Shown here: positions 1-6,969 of the stretch, piece by piece
Numbering within the stretch: position 1 is the stretch's first letter
Layout of the letters: every line of letters begins with the position of its first letter
Source: Chitinophagales bacterium
GTDB taxonomy: Bacteria > Bacteroidota > Bacteroidia > Chitinophagales > Chitinophagaceae
NCBI GenBank assembly: GCA_025355935.1
Contig: JANXYS010000319.1
Span: forward strand, 1 to 9,455
Length of the DNA stretch: 9,455 bases
Direction: 5' to 3'
The notes under the pieces: model-generated
Told to the model about the DNA's origin: nothing
Databases searched by the model: none
The model's input: only the letters and a program-made list of their open reading frames with translations
Position numbers and translations under genes: made by a program

Positions 1-437
1 GGAGAAAATAATGCAAGGGCTACCATTATACTGGGATTACGTTTTCTAACTGTAAGGCCCAGCCGCTTAACGGCATCAGGCAGGGTCGGCAAAGCAACAC
101 TAACACGGTTTTGTACATCAAGGGCCGCAATATTTACATCGGTGCCAATATCGAAGTTTACATTTATACTACTTTGGCCGCTGCTGGTACTATTGCTGCT
201 CATGTAAGTCATGCCCGGCGTCCCGTTGATCTGGGTTTCGATGGCTGTGGTTGTAGTCTGTTCAACTGTTTGAGCGTCGGCGCCGGTAAAGTTTCCTGAC
301 ACGGTTACCGTGGGCGGCGTGATGTTTGGGTATTGAGCTACGGGTAAAGTGGTCATTGCGATCAAACCAACCAGTACAATTACCACAGAAATTACGATTG
401 CTGTGACGGGTTTTTTTATAAATGTTTCTGCTATCAT
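1..437 (-). CDS. RND efflux pump, AcrB/HAE1 type, N-terminal part (cut by left edge)
   Basis: This is the inner-membrane, proton-driven pump of a tripartite efflux system that would export drugs, dyes or other hydrophobic compounds. Only the first 145 codons are present; the frame stays open to base 1, so the remaining roughly 900 residues of a normal AcrB-type protein lie outside. The start MIAETFIKKPV lines up with the AcrB start (MPNFFIDRP). The first membrane helix spans about residues 12-29, followed by the family motif LPVAQYP (31-37), PPTV (41-44), a GADAQTVEQ segment and MTYMSSNS, all typical of the first porter subdomain of the hydrophobic-amphiphilic (HAE1) class rather than the heavy-metal class. 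The start lies 38 bases after the adaptor stop; an AGGA sits unusually close to the ATG. It is the last visible gene of the efflux operon. The substrate cannot be told from this fragment. Confidence 0.96.
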   Translation of the reverse strand, partial: MIAETFIKKPVTAIVISVVIVLVGLIAMTTLPVAQYPNITPPTVTVSGNFTGADAQTVEQTTTTAIETQINGTPGMTYMSSNSTSSGQSSINVNFDIGTDVNIAALDVQNRVSVALPTLPDAVKRLGLTVRKRNPSIMVALALFS

Positions 438-475
438 ATCCTATTTACTTATGCCAACGGCAGCATCTTAAAGGG

Positions 476-1609
476 TTATTTTTTGGCGGCCGGTAGGGCA
501 TTGCCCATATTTACCTTCACTCCTTCACGAAGATTCTGGACACCTTGCGTTACAATTTTATCACCTGCATGCAAACCATCATTAATAATTATATTTGCAC
601 CTATTTGCTTCCCCAATACAACTTTTCTTTGTGAAACCTTGCTACTATCTCCCGGAATGTACACGAAGTATTCTCCCAGTTGTTCTACCACGGCCTTGTA
701 GGGAATTACTATCGATTGTGTTTTATTAGAATTTTTTACACGCACCGTCCCGTTCATTCCTGCTTTAAGCGTGTTGTCATTATTAGGGAATACAAGTCTT
801 GCTTTAATCGTTCCGGTTTGTGGGTTTACGGCCCGGTCTATTAAAACCATTTTTCCGGGGTAAGGATAAATATCATTATTAAATGCAAGCGTGAATGTTG
901 AATCTGATGCAGCAGACTTATCGTTTAACATATTTGTAAACCTGTAGATATCGTTCTGCGCAATATTGAAATCTACTGCCAATTCGCCGTTCGATGAAAC
1001 CGTGTTTAAAACGGTTTGCCCCGCTGTTACAGCTGCACCCGATTTAACCAGTGAAATTCCAATTACGCCATTAAAAGGAGCGTAGACTTTTGTATATTTT
1101 ACGCTCGTGGACACAGCCTGGATGTTAGCGCGTGCTGCTGCAGACTGGCGCCTGGCAACTTCCACCGCTGCGTCTGCATTATCAACCAGTTGTTTTGCTA
1201 CCGCGTCTTCTTTGTCCAATTCGTGGTAACGGCTTGCGTCTTTTTTGGCCTTGTTTAAATTAGCTTCCTGAACCTGTCCGCCAGCAACCGCCTGCTGGTA
1301 ATTTGCAGCGTATAGCTGGGCATCAATAGAATAAAGAAGCTGTCCTTTCCGAACTTTAGATCCATCTGCAAAATGAACACCCGTAATAAAACCACTAACC
1401 TGGGGGCGCAACTCTACCTGGTTGAGCGCAGCAATGGTTGCAGGGAATTCGTCATAGTAAATTGCATCGGTTAATGAAACTTCTTCCACAGTTACCTGCG
1501 GAGGCGGCGGCGGTGGCGCCTGCTGCGACTTATTGCCACACGAGGCCATGGCACACAATGCAACTAAAAATATTACATGTTTTACCTGGCTGATTAAATT
1601 CTTATTCAT
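476..1609 (-). CDS. Periplasmic adaptor lipoprotein of RND efflux pump (AcrA/MFP family)
   Basis: This 377-residue membrane fusion protein bridges the RND pump and the outer-membrane channel. It starts with a lipoprotein signal peptide ending in AMASC, so Cys24 is the likely lipidated residue. A run of six prolines (32-37) follows, probably a stiff linker. The domains are in the usual order: first lipoyl half about 65-96 (VELRPQVSGFITGVHF, then VRKGQLLYSID), alpha-helical hairpin about 97-170, second lipoyl half about 172-197 (YAPFNGVIGISLVKSG), beta-barrel about 209-290 (IDRAVNPQTGTIKARLVF is characteristic) and the membrane-proximal domain about 300-370. Length and order match AcrA/MexA. 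It lies 20 bases downstream of the TolC-like gene and 38 bases upstream of the pump gene, so the three are almost certainly cotranscribed. Family assignment is firm; the exported compound is unknown. Confidence 0.96.
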   Translation of the reverse strand: MNKNLISQVKHVIFLVALCAMASCGNKSQQAPPPPPPQVTVEEVSLTDAIYYDEFPATIAALNQVELRPQVSGFITGVHFADGSKVRKGQLLYSIDAQLYAANYQQAVAGGQVQEANLNKAKKDASRYHELDKEDAVAKQLVDNADAAVEVARRQSAAARANIQAVSTSVKYTKVYAPFNGVIGISLVKSGAAVTAGQTVLNTVSSNGELAVDFNIAQNDIYRFTNMLNDKSAASDSTFTLAFNNDIYPYPGKMVLIDRAVNPQTGTIKARLVFPNNDNTLKAGMNGTVRVKNSNKTQSIVIPYKAVVEQLGEYFVYIPGDSSKVSQRKVVLGKQIGANIIINDGLHAGDKIVTQGVQNLREGVKVNMGNALPAAKK

Positions 1610-1629
1610 ATGAAATTCTTGTTTTGGTA

Positions 1630-2997
1630 TTAGTACGTTATCAGACCTAAAGCACGTCGAACATCTGCCTTCACGGATAACAACTGGTAGAGTGAATTAA
1701 AATAATTGATCTGCGCCGCCTGGAGATCAGCTTGTGAAGTGATTACCTCGAGATAGGTTTTGATCCCTGACCGATATTGTAGTTGAATAATATCATACAC
1801 TTCCTTCGCGAGGATAACGTTTTCTTTTAAAGCAAGATAGGTTGCAAGGCTGCTTTTATAAGTTGCAAGCGCCTGCGCATATTGTGCATTCACAGTGTTT
1901 CTAAGGCTTGCCAGATCAAGCTCACTTCGCGAAAGCTGAAGTTCCGCCGTACGCATGTTTGCTTTTCGTTTCCCTCCCTGGAAGAGTGGAACACCCAATG
2001 TTAAGCCGGCGTACGAATTTGGAAAACTCGTTCCGTAAAGTTTGGTGAACTGATTGTTTTGAAAATTCAGGTTATAAGCACCATTAGCTGAAACAGAAGG
2101 CAGGTAGCTCCACTTGTTGTAAAGTACGTTTGCCTTTAGCAGGCTTTGCTGTGTTTCCAATAAGCGATATTCGATCCTGTTATGATAATCAGGAACCTGA
2201 AGTGTATCGACAATTGCATCGCTTTCCATTGTGGTACTGTCGTATACTAAAGTTAATGTCGTTTCTGTGGGGTATGCCATCAGCGATTTGAGGTATTCAG
2301 TTTTAGCAGCCAATAATGCCTCATTACTGTGCTTTAAAGCAAGACTGTTATTTAAACTTATGGTGGCACGTTTATAATCGATCTTGTCGGCAATTCCAAC
2401 TTTGTATTGAGCAGTTGCATCCTTGAGGCTTCTTCGCAGACGGTTAATATTTTCATCAGCTAATTTAATTTGCTGCGTTGTGGCGAGCACATCATAAAAT
2501 GCGCGCGTTACATTTACGGCCAGGTCAATTTTATTATTAACAGTCGTTTGAGTTGTCTGCAGCTGAACATTATTTTTTGTACGACGGGCAAGCAACACAT
2601 CCCTGTTAAAGATGGTTTGAGTTGCTGTAAATTGAGCAGCCGAGGTATTATTCACACCAAGCCTTACCTGGTTTCCTCCAAAAACACTGGTCTGCAACAA
2701 AAAATTATGCTGCAGGTTATAATTGAAATTAACTTGTGGATACCAATCAGCCAGTCGGCTGCGAATAATGGATTCTGTTATTTGCTCATCGAGCGATGAT
2801 TGCTGTATCCGGGGTTGGTTTTTGATTGCGTATTCAATTGCGTTGTCCAGCGTCAGTTCCATCCGGGTATTATTGGGAACCTGGGCAATGGCAAGCATTT
2901 GTACAAAAGTAAGCAGGGCGGTCAAAAGAAGAACTGGTCTCCTTTTCTGGGGTGTTGCATGGTATATAAGCGCTTGGTAAAAAAAATCCCTTATCAT
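1630..2997 (-). CDS. TolC-family outer membrane efflux channel
   Basis: This 455-residue protein is the outer-membrane exit duct of the pump. A signal peptide ends in LAIAQ, so cleavage after Ala38 is likely. The mature part has the two internal OEP repeats of TolC-like proteins: the related segments QYKVGIADKIDY (197-208) and QYRSGIKTYLEV (407-418) mark equivalent helices, and GVPLFQGGKRKA (335-346) is a classic channel motif. It lacks a lipobox, so it is not of the lipid-anchored OprM type. The n-region before the hydrophobic core is long (about 20 residues), and codons 4-7 contain a run of eight T. There is no other ATG before Met34 in this frame, so the ATG at 2997 is the best start although no Shine-Dalgarno is visible. 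The channel gene precedes the adaptor and pump genes, an order found in Bacteroidota efflux operons (family knowledge). Confidence 0.95.
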   Translation of the reverse strand: MIRDFFYQALIYHATPQKRRPVLLLTALLTFVQMLAIAQVPNNTRMELTLDNAIEYAIKNQPRIQQSSLDEQITESIIRSRLADWYPQVNFNYNLQHNFLLQTSVFGGNQVRLGVNNTSAAQFTATQTIFNRDVLLARRTKNNVQLQTTQTTVNNKIDLAVNVTRAFYDVLATTQQIKLADENINRLRRSLKDATAQYKVGIADKIDYKRATISLNNSLALKHSNEALLAAKTEYLKSLMAYPTETTLTLVYDSTTMESDAIVDTLQVPDYHNRIEYRLLETQQSLLKANVLYNKWSYLPSVSANGAYNLNFQNNQFTKLYGTSFPNSYAGLTLGVPLFQGGKRKANMRTAELQLSRSELDLASLRNTVNAQYAQALATYKSSLATYLALKENVILAKEVYDIIQLQYRSGIKTYLEVITSQADLQAAQINYFNSLYQLLSVKADVRRALGLITY

Positions 2998-3069
2998 TAA
3001 TAATTGATTTTGAAGTTTCCCTATCAGGAAAAAAAACGTAAAAAAAATGGAGGCAGCAATCGAAAGAAC

Positions 3070-3348
3070 TTACATTTTCACCATCTCGTTCAGCTGGGCA
3101 ATGTAAGCGTTAAATACATTTTTATTCAATTGGTAAGAATGATTTCTCCCTTCTTTTTCGGGCTCTATCAGGTCCGCTTCTATGAGAGTCTTTAAGTGAT
3201 GACTAACCGATGGTTGCGCTAATTGAGTGATATGCTTAATATCGGCACACTGAAAACTACCCTCGCAGGTAGCCATTCCAGATAAAATTTTAAGTCGGGT
3301 TATGTCACCTAAGGCCTTGGAAATCTTTTCCAGTTGCTTTAATTCCAT
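3070..3348 (-). CDS. ArsR-type winged-helix repressor, likely regulator of the efflux operon
   Basis: This 92-residue protein is a small DNA-binding regulator of the ArsR/SmtB fold. The fold is seen in SKALGDITRLKIL (10-22), the recognition helix AQPSVSHHLKTLIEADLI (44-61) and the wing EGRNHSYQL (66-74). Two cysteines, Cys28 and Cys34, flank the start of the third helix, but when aligned through Asp36 they do not fall on the two cysteines of the classic arsenic site ELCVCDL. Metal sensing therefore cannot be assumed; a thiol switch or a ligand-free repressor is equally possible. The gene is first in the direction of the efflux genes, 72 bases before the channel gene, and its promoter carries dyad sequences. 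I infer that it represses its own operon. ArsR control of an RND pump is less usual than TetR control. Confidence 0.9.
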   Translation of the reverse strand: MELKQLEKISKALGDITRLKILSGMATCEGSFQCADIKHITQLAQPSVSHHLKTLIEADLIEPEKEGRNHSYQLNKNVFNAYIAQLNEMVKM

Positions 3349-3359
3349 ATTAAAAATGC

Positions 3360-3383
3360 ATTGAAAGATGCAAATGTATCAAT
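3360..3383. repeat. Looser 24-base dyad over the arsR -7 box
   Basis: The outer ATTGA and TCAAT arms are perfect, and 8 of 12 positions agree over the whole dyad. It covers the -7 box and probable start point, and it abuts the stronger dyad at 3383-3396. ArsR-family operators are often long imperfect dyads of this kind, so it may be an alternative or second site. Chance similarity in AT-rich DNA is possible. Confidence 0.3.
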
Positions 3384-3402
3384 AATGCCGGTATTAAAGA
3401 AA
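3371..3402 (-). promoter_or_regulatory. Bacteroidota-type promoter of the arsR-efflux operon
   Basis: Read on the minus strand, TACATTTG (3378-3371) is an exact match to the Bacteroidota -7 consensus TAnnTTTG. TTTC (3402-3399) stands 20 bases upstream as a weak -33 element (consensus TTG/TTTG). Transcription would begin a few bases downstream, giving a leader of about 15-20 bases before the arsR ATG at 3348. The consensus is established for this phylum; use here is inferred. Confidence 0.6.
3383..3396. promoter_or_regulatory. Candidate operator: 14-base dyad TAATGCCGGTATTA
   Basis: The two halves, TAATGCC and TAATACC (other strand), agree at 6 of 7 positions. The dyad lies between the -33 and -7 elements of the predicted arsR promoter, where a bound repressor would block RNA polymerase. 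I infer that this is the binding site of the ArsR-type protein encoded just downstream. Confidence 0.5.
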
Positions 3403-3429
3403 TTGTTTAGGCTGTTGGTAATTAGAAAG

Positions 3430-5901
3430 TTAATTTTCAGCTTTGTCTTTTTGGTATTTTTTAAACAAATCAAGTTTGAATTTTATCGTTCCATCCGGGC
3501 CGGGTTGCCCGCGGACGAACAGGCTTTTTCCTCCTTTACCTGCTGTCCCTGAATTTTCAGGTACATAATCTACTCCACGTTTTTTCAAATTATTAAGAGG
3601 GACCTGGATACTGATATCAGTTTTACCCCGATTGCTGAAAACACCTTCCACAAACATCGATAATACGCTTGACTGGATTTCCATTCGGTTAATCTTGATA
3701 TCACCACTATTGATCTCTAACCTGTCTTTTAATTCGGCAAAACGAATATTTTCAAAATCCCTGTTTTTAAACAGGATGTTTTGCAATTTTTTAATTGGCT
3801 CGAAGTTGTTTAATGCCCCGTTTTTCAGAGAAAAATCGACTACGCTGTGGATGCTTGAGGGACGAACCTGGCCATTATCGTCGAGCAGCATATTTGCTTT
3901 TACTTTAGCGCTTACATTACCTTCCAGGCTATTGGCTGTAATACCATCCTGTCCGAAATTGCTGAAAGCAACAAATAAGCGCTTTACATCAACGTTAGTG
4001 ACTTGTGCATCGAGATTTGCACTATGGTCATTTCCTGCATTATTAAGAAGCGCGCCGCTGAGTACAAGGCCACCGCCACCGAAATTCATACTCACCTTAT
4101 CGATGTTATACCTATCCTGTAAAAGCTTTACATTAGCAGAGAAATTAGTTGCCTCAAGCTTCTTGTAAATCATCTTGCCTACATTTAAACTAACATTGAG
4201 GGTACTTAGCTCAAGTGCATTATCAATTTTATTAGAAACGTCTCCCAGTTTACTACCAGATGACTTTTTAACAGTAGTTTTGTTTTTAGATTTCAACAGG
4301 TACACAAAGTTTCCCAGGTTCAACTGGGGCGAAAAAATATTCCAGTCTATATTCACTTTGTTTGGCTCAGTATTAACGAGCGTTAATAAGTTTTTTGCAA
4401 AACCATCCATCATTATATTGTTACCCAGTACTGTGGCCCCGAGTTTTTTTATATAGAGATCAGAATTTTTAAATAGCATCGAACCATTTACATTTGACAG
4501 CAATACATTTCGCGGCGCATAAAGTATCTTGCCATCTTTAAAGGCAATTGTTCCATCAAGAAAAGAATTTGTATTGTTATTCTTTTCGATGGGTCCCTGG
4601 TATCTCAAGTTTAGCGCGCCAGTACCATCTTGCAGGTCGATTGAGCTACTTCCCACCAGTTGATTTAATTCTTTTAATGCAAAGGTTGAATTCAGGTCAG
4701 CTGATAACTGTGGGTGCAATAAGTCAAGGATTTGTATTTTCCCCGCGGAAACGGGTAATCCATGCCAGGAAGCAGTAAAGTCTTTCACGATGATACTTGA
4801 GTTTGGATCAGTTCGTGGCAAGCCCCGTACGACCTCATTACTGTAACTCCCATTAAATGTTGCCTGGGTGAAATCCATGAACGGGGTTACCAGTGAAGCT
4901 TCTTTTGCGGCAAAGGCTACTTTCAGCAAGGGTTCTCCTCCCCGTAATGGTCCGCTGACTTCTGCATCAGCATCTACGGGCGCATCTAATTTGACGAGCG
5001 AAAGTGAATTTGAAATGCTTACAGGTAGTAAAGTTTTCGCCGTTTCATACTCAATTTTACGAGTATGTACTCTTAATGAAAATTGAGGCGCATTTGATCC
5101 CAAGTCAAATTTACCTGATAGATGAAATGGGTGACCTTGTAGTTTCACATCAATACTATCAAAATCAAGGCTTTTAGTCGAAGCTTTATACCTGAGGTCA
5201 AACTCACCGGCAAAAGTTTTGCCCTTCATAAAACTTCCACGCGAGAGATTAAATGCGAGGCTATTAACCAAGATGTCTGCGCCAGTGTGAACCACTATGA
5301 GATCACTTTCATAATCAAGCCTGGCATCCAATTTTTTAACTTCCAGATCATGAAATTTTCCCCGCATATTGTCCTCTATAATAAGGTGAAAATTGTTAAT
5401 TCTTATACTCGTTAGTTCCTGGCTGCCCGCACCACTGGCCTGGGATGCAGAAGAATCAGGTTTTGATTTTAGAAGATAAGTATTGCTGTACCCGGAGGTA
5501 TCTGTATAGAGGTAAAGGCTTCCATCTTTTATTCTAATGCCGTTTACAGGCGGTTGCTTACTGATAAGCTTCATTACGCTTAAAGTAAAAAAGACTTCGT
5601 GTCCAACAAAAAAGGGATGTTTATGTTGTTGAAACATTGTGTCTGTTATACGGATATCCCGAACTCTCACAGCAACCTTTGGGAAATTTTCAAAAAAACT
5701 CAGGTCAACATCTCCAATACTCACATGGCCATTTATCTTCTTACTAATTGCGGAAGTAACTTGCGAGATAATCTTTTGTTTATTGCTGGATACGTATATA
5801 ACTACCCCCAGGAACAGGATGAAGAGTACGCCCAGGGAAATAGCAAGCCCCTTAACCAGCAGGCGCCACTTCTTACCGGGAATGTGTTTAGGCTGTATCA
5901 T
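3430..5901 (-). CDS. AsmA-like membrane-anchored protein
   Basis: This 823-residue protein has one N-terminal membrane helix (about 18-37) after a basic start, then a long, beta-rich, mostly periplasmic part. Residues about 40-80 (ISKKINGHVSIGDVDLSFF, then FPKVAVRVRDI) are the typical AsmA opening, and residues about 650-770 resemble the conserved AsmA C-terminal region (FSLKNGALNNFEPIKKLQNI, then LEINSGDIKINRMEIQSS). AsmA-like proteins belong to the repeating beta-groove superfamily and are tied to phospholipid movement to the outer membrane and to outer-membrane assembly; that role here is inference. The tail after residue 780 is glycine-rich and then basic. The gene lies 81 bases upstream of the arsR gene on the same strand and is divergent from rlmH. 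The spacing would allow read-through into the efflux operon, but arsR appears to have its own promoter. The start is the first Met, with no Shine-Dalgarno. Confidence 0.88.
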   Translation of the reverse strand: MIQPKHIPGKKWRLLVKGLAISLGVLFILFLGVVIYVSSNKQKIISQVTSAISKKINGHVSIGDVDLSFFENFPKVAVRVRDIRITDTMFQQHKHPFFVGHEVFFTLSVMKLISKQPPVNGIRIKDGSLYLYTDTSGYSNTYLLKSKPDSSASQASGAGSQELTSIRINNFHLIIEDNMRGKFHDLEVKKLDARLDYESDLIVVHTGADILVNSLAFNLSRGSFMKGKTFAGEFDLRYKASTKSLDFDSIDVKLQGHPFHLSGKFDLGSNAPQFSLRVHTRKIEYETAKTLLPVSISNSLSLVKLDAPVDADAEVSGPLRGGEPLLKVAFAAKEASLVTPFMDFTQATFNGSYSNEVVRGLPRTDPNSSIIVKDFTASWHGLPVSAGKIQILDLLHPQLSADLNSTFALKELNQLVGSSSIDLQDGTGALNLRYQGPIEKNNNTNSFLDGTIAFKDGKILYAPRNVLLSNVNGSMLFKNSDLYIKKLGATVLGNNIMMDGFAKNLLTLVNTEPNKVNIDWNIFSPQLNLGNFVYLLKSKNKTTVKKSSGSKLGDVSNKIDNALELSTLNVSLNVGKMIYKKLEATNFSANVKLLQDRYNIDKVSMNFGGGGLVLSGALLNNAGNDHSANLDAQVTNVDVKRLFVAFSNFGQDGITANSLEGNVSAKVKANMLLDDNGQVRPSSIHSVVDFSLKNGALNNFEPIKKLQNILFKNRDFENIRFAELKDRLEINSGDIKINRMEIQSSVLSMFVEGVFSNRGKTDISIQVPLNNLKKRGVDYVPENSGTAGKGGKSLFVRGQPGPDGTIKFKLDLFKKYQKDKAEN

Positions 5902-5911
5902 GAATTGAAAT

Positions 5912-5919
5912 TAAACTTA
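5912..5919 (-). promoter_or_regulatory. Weak candidate -7 box for the AsmA-like gene
   Basis: The minus strand reads TAAGTTTA, one mismatch from TAnnTTTG, 10 bases before the ATG at 5901. It would give a nearly leaderless transcript, so the true promoter may lie elsewhere in the 97-base divergent gap. Confidence 0.2.
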
Positions 5920-5942
5920 GTAGCAGCTCGCATAAAATTTGG

Positions 5943-5950
5943 TTACTTTG
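5943..5950 (+). promoter_or_regulatory. Weak candidate -7 box for rlmH
   Basis: TTACTTTG differs from TAnnTTTG at one position and is followed by C, as often seen in the phylum. It lies about 50 bases before the rlmH ATG. The -33 element is not clear, so this is a tentative call. Confidence 0.3.
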
Positions 5951-5998
5951 CGGCTTTAAGAAAACAAAGTTTGCACCAAGAATTTACCGATAAAGAAT

Positions 5999-6472
5999 AT
6001 GAAACTTAAATTATGGAGTGTGGGTAAGGGGAATGAGCCATACGTGAAGGAAGGAGTTGACATATTCACTAAGCGTATTAGCAATTACTTCCCTGTTGAG
6101 TGGACTATTATCCCCACACCTAAACATTCCGCTACTTTAAACGACATCGATATTAAAAATCGCGAAGGTGAGGTGATCCTGAATTTACTGAAAAAAGATG
6201 ATTTCCTTATACTGCTCGACGAACGTGGAAACCAATTCAGCAGTGACGGTTTTGCATCCTTCCTCCAGCAAAGGGCAAATGAATCTGAGAAAAGTCTTGT
6301 TTTCCTTATTGGCGGTGCTTTTGGTGTAAGCAAAGAAATCTTTCACAGAGCCAATCATATCTGGAGCCTTTCACAACTCGTATTTCCACATCAACTTGTA
6401 CGATGTCTCCTTGCCGAACAGATTTATCGTGCCTGTTCCATCCTAAAAAATGAGAAATACCACCACAGTTAA
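5999..6472 (+). CDS. rlmH: 23S rRNA (pseudouridine1915-N3)-methyltransferase
   Basis: RlmH methylates N3 of pseudouridine 1915 in helix 69 of 23S rRNA, on assembled 70S ribosomes, using S-adenosylmethionine (family knowledge). The 157 residues match the usual length of about 155. Hallmarks of this SPOUT knot enzyme are visible: start MKLKLWSVGK, LLDERG (72-77), FLIGGAFG (102-109) in the SAM-binding knot, SLSQLVFPHQLVR (123-135) and the C-terminal IYRACSILKNEKYHH (142-156), with the YHH end typical of the family. The gene stands alone on the plus strand, divergent from the AsmA-like gene and converging with the lipoprotein gene, with only 12 bases between the two stops. Identification is firm. 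Confidence 0.97.
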   Translation: MKLKLWSVGKGNEPYVKEGVDIFTKRISNYFPVEWTIIPTPKHSATLNDIDIKNREGEVILNLLKKDDFLILLDERGNQFSSDGFASFLQQRANESEKSLVFLIGGAFGVSKEIFHRANHIWSLSQLVFPHQLVRCLLAEQIYRACSILKNEKYHHS

Positions 6473-6480
6473 TAATGCAT

Positions 6481-6498
6481 GTAATTACTTCGAATTAC
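6481..6498. repeat. Inverted repeat GTAATT / AATTAC at the rlmH-lipoprotein junction
   Basis: Perfect 6-base arms (6481-6486 and 6493-6498) surround a 6-base loop. The repeat overlaps the stop codon of the lipoprotein gene and lies 8 bases after the rlmH stop. It might act as a weak two-way terminator between convergent genes, but the stem is AT-rich and no T run follows, so terminator function is doubtful. Confidence 0.25.
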
Positions 6499-6919
6499 GC
6501 CTCCACGTTTGCGTGTTCTCCGCACCATCAACATTTTTGCCACTTAACCTTATTTCATTATTATTTATAACCGCTATTGTGGCTGGCTGATAATTTAGAG
6601 TTGCAGTATTACAGTTGCTTAATAAATTATTCAACGTAAAACCACCACTATTATCCGAAGCGATATTTTTCCATTTTATATCATTCGCTCTATAACACTG
6701 AGAATTGTTTAAAAGCGTAGTGAAAGTGCCCTCTGCCAAAAACGGAGCAACCGTTACCTTACTGCCAGTTAGCTTATTTTCGGGTGTATTGCTGGTAAGT
6801 TCCCAGGTACCTGTTAATGAAAACACGCCCCCGGAACTGTTAGTAGCTTTTTGAATCGTATCGCAGCTGAACAGAGACACCAACAAAAGAGAAAGGGAAA
6901 ATAGTTTAACGAATTTCAT
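6485..6919 (-). CDS. Small lipoprotein of unknown function
   Basis: I do not recognise this protein. From the ATG at 6919 it has 144 residues and a clean lipoprotein signal (MKFVKLFSLSLLLVSLFSC), making Cys19 the lipid anchor. A longer reading from 6952 would add 11 residues that spoil the signal peptide, and it would place its start inside an inverted repeat, so I prefer 6919. The mature part begins with a Ser/Gly-rich linker and then FSLTGTWELTS, a start seen in lipocalin-like and META-like small beta-barrel lipoproteins. It also has two further cysteines (Cys75, Cys103) that could form a disulfide. The C-terminal EIRLSGKNVDGAENTQTWRR fits a last pair of beta strands. The domain match is only a resemblance. 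It is a single gene, convergent with rlmH and divergent from the rhomboid gene. Confidence 0.8.
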   Translation of the reverse strand: MKFVKLFSLSLLLVSLFSCDTIQKATNSSGGVFSLTGTWELTSNTPENKLTGSKVTVAPFLAEGTFTTLLNNSQCYRANDIKWKNIASDNSGGFTLNNLLSNCNTATLNYQPATIAVINNNEIRLSGKNVDGAENTQTWRRNSK

Positions 6920-6945
6920 AAAATAGTTTACATACGAGTTTTCAA

Positions 6946-6966
6946 AAAGCATACCACTAATGCTTT
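6946..6966. repeat. Inverted repeat AAAGCAT / ATGCTTT upstream of the lipoprotein gene
   Basis: Two perfect 7-base arms (6946-6952 and 6960-6966) surround a 7-base spacer. It lies immediately downstream of the candidate -7 box of the lipoprotein gene, across the expected transcription start and early leader. It could be an operator or a leader hairpin; which one is not decidable from the sequence. Confidence 0.35.
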
Positions 6967-6969
6967 GGT

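Noticed and set aside
111..299. Plus-strand open frame of 62 codons
   Set aside because: It is antisense to the well-supported RND pump start.
3004..3195. Plus-strand open frame between the channel and arsR genes
   Set aside because: It spans the A-rich leader and the antisense of arsR; its Lys-rich start comes from the A runs, and no start signal is seen.
3397..3430. Possible terminator between the AsmA-like gene and arsR
   Set aside because: No GC-rich stem followed by a T run is visible; the only strong dyad in the gap lies in the arsR promoter and fits an operator better.
3632..4168. Plus-strand open frame of 178 codons
   Set aside because: It lies fully antisense to the AsmA-like gene, with low-complexity Ser/Leu-rich translation typical of a shadow frame.
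5599..6009. Plus-strand open frame of 136 codons
   Set aside because: It lies opposite the start of the AsmA-like gene, crosses the divergent promoter region into rlmH, and has no recognisable domain; it is a shadow.
6920..6952. Upstream ATG at 6952 as start of the lipoprotein gene
   Set aside because: It adds 11 residues before a perfect lipoprotein signal peptide, lies inside an inverted repeat and would leave almost no leader after the candidate promoter.
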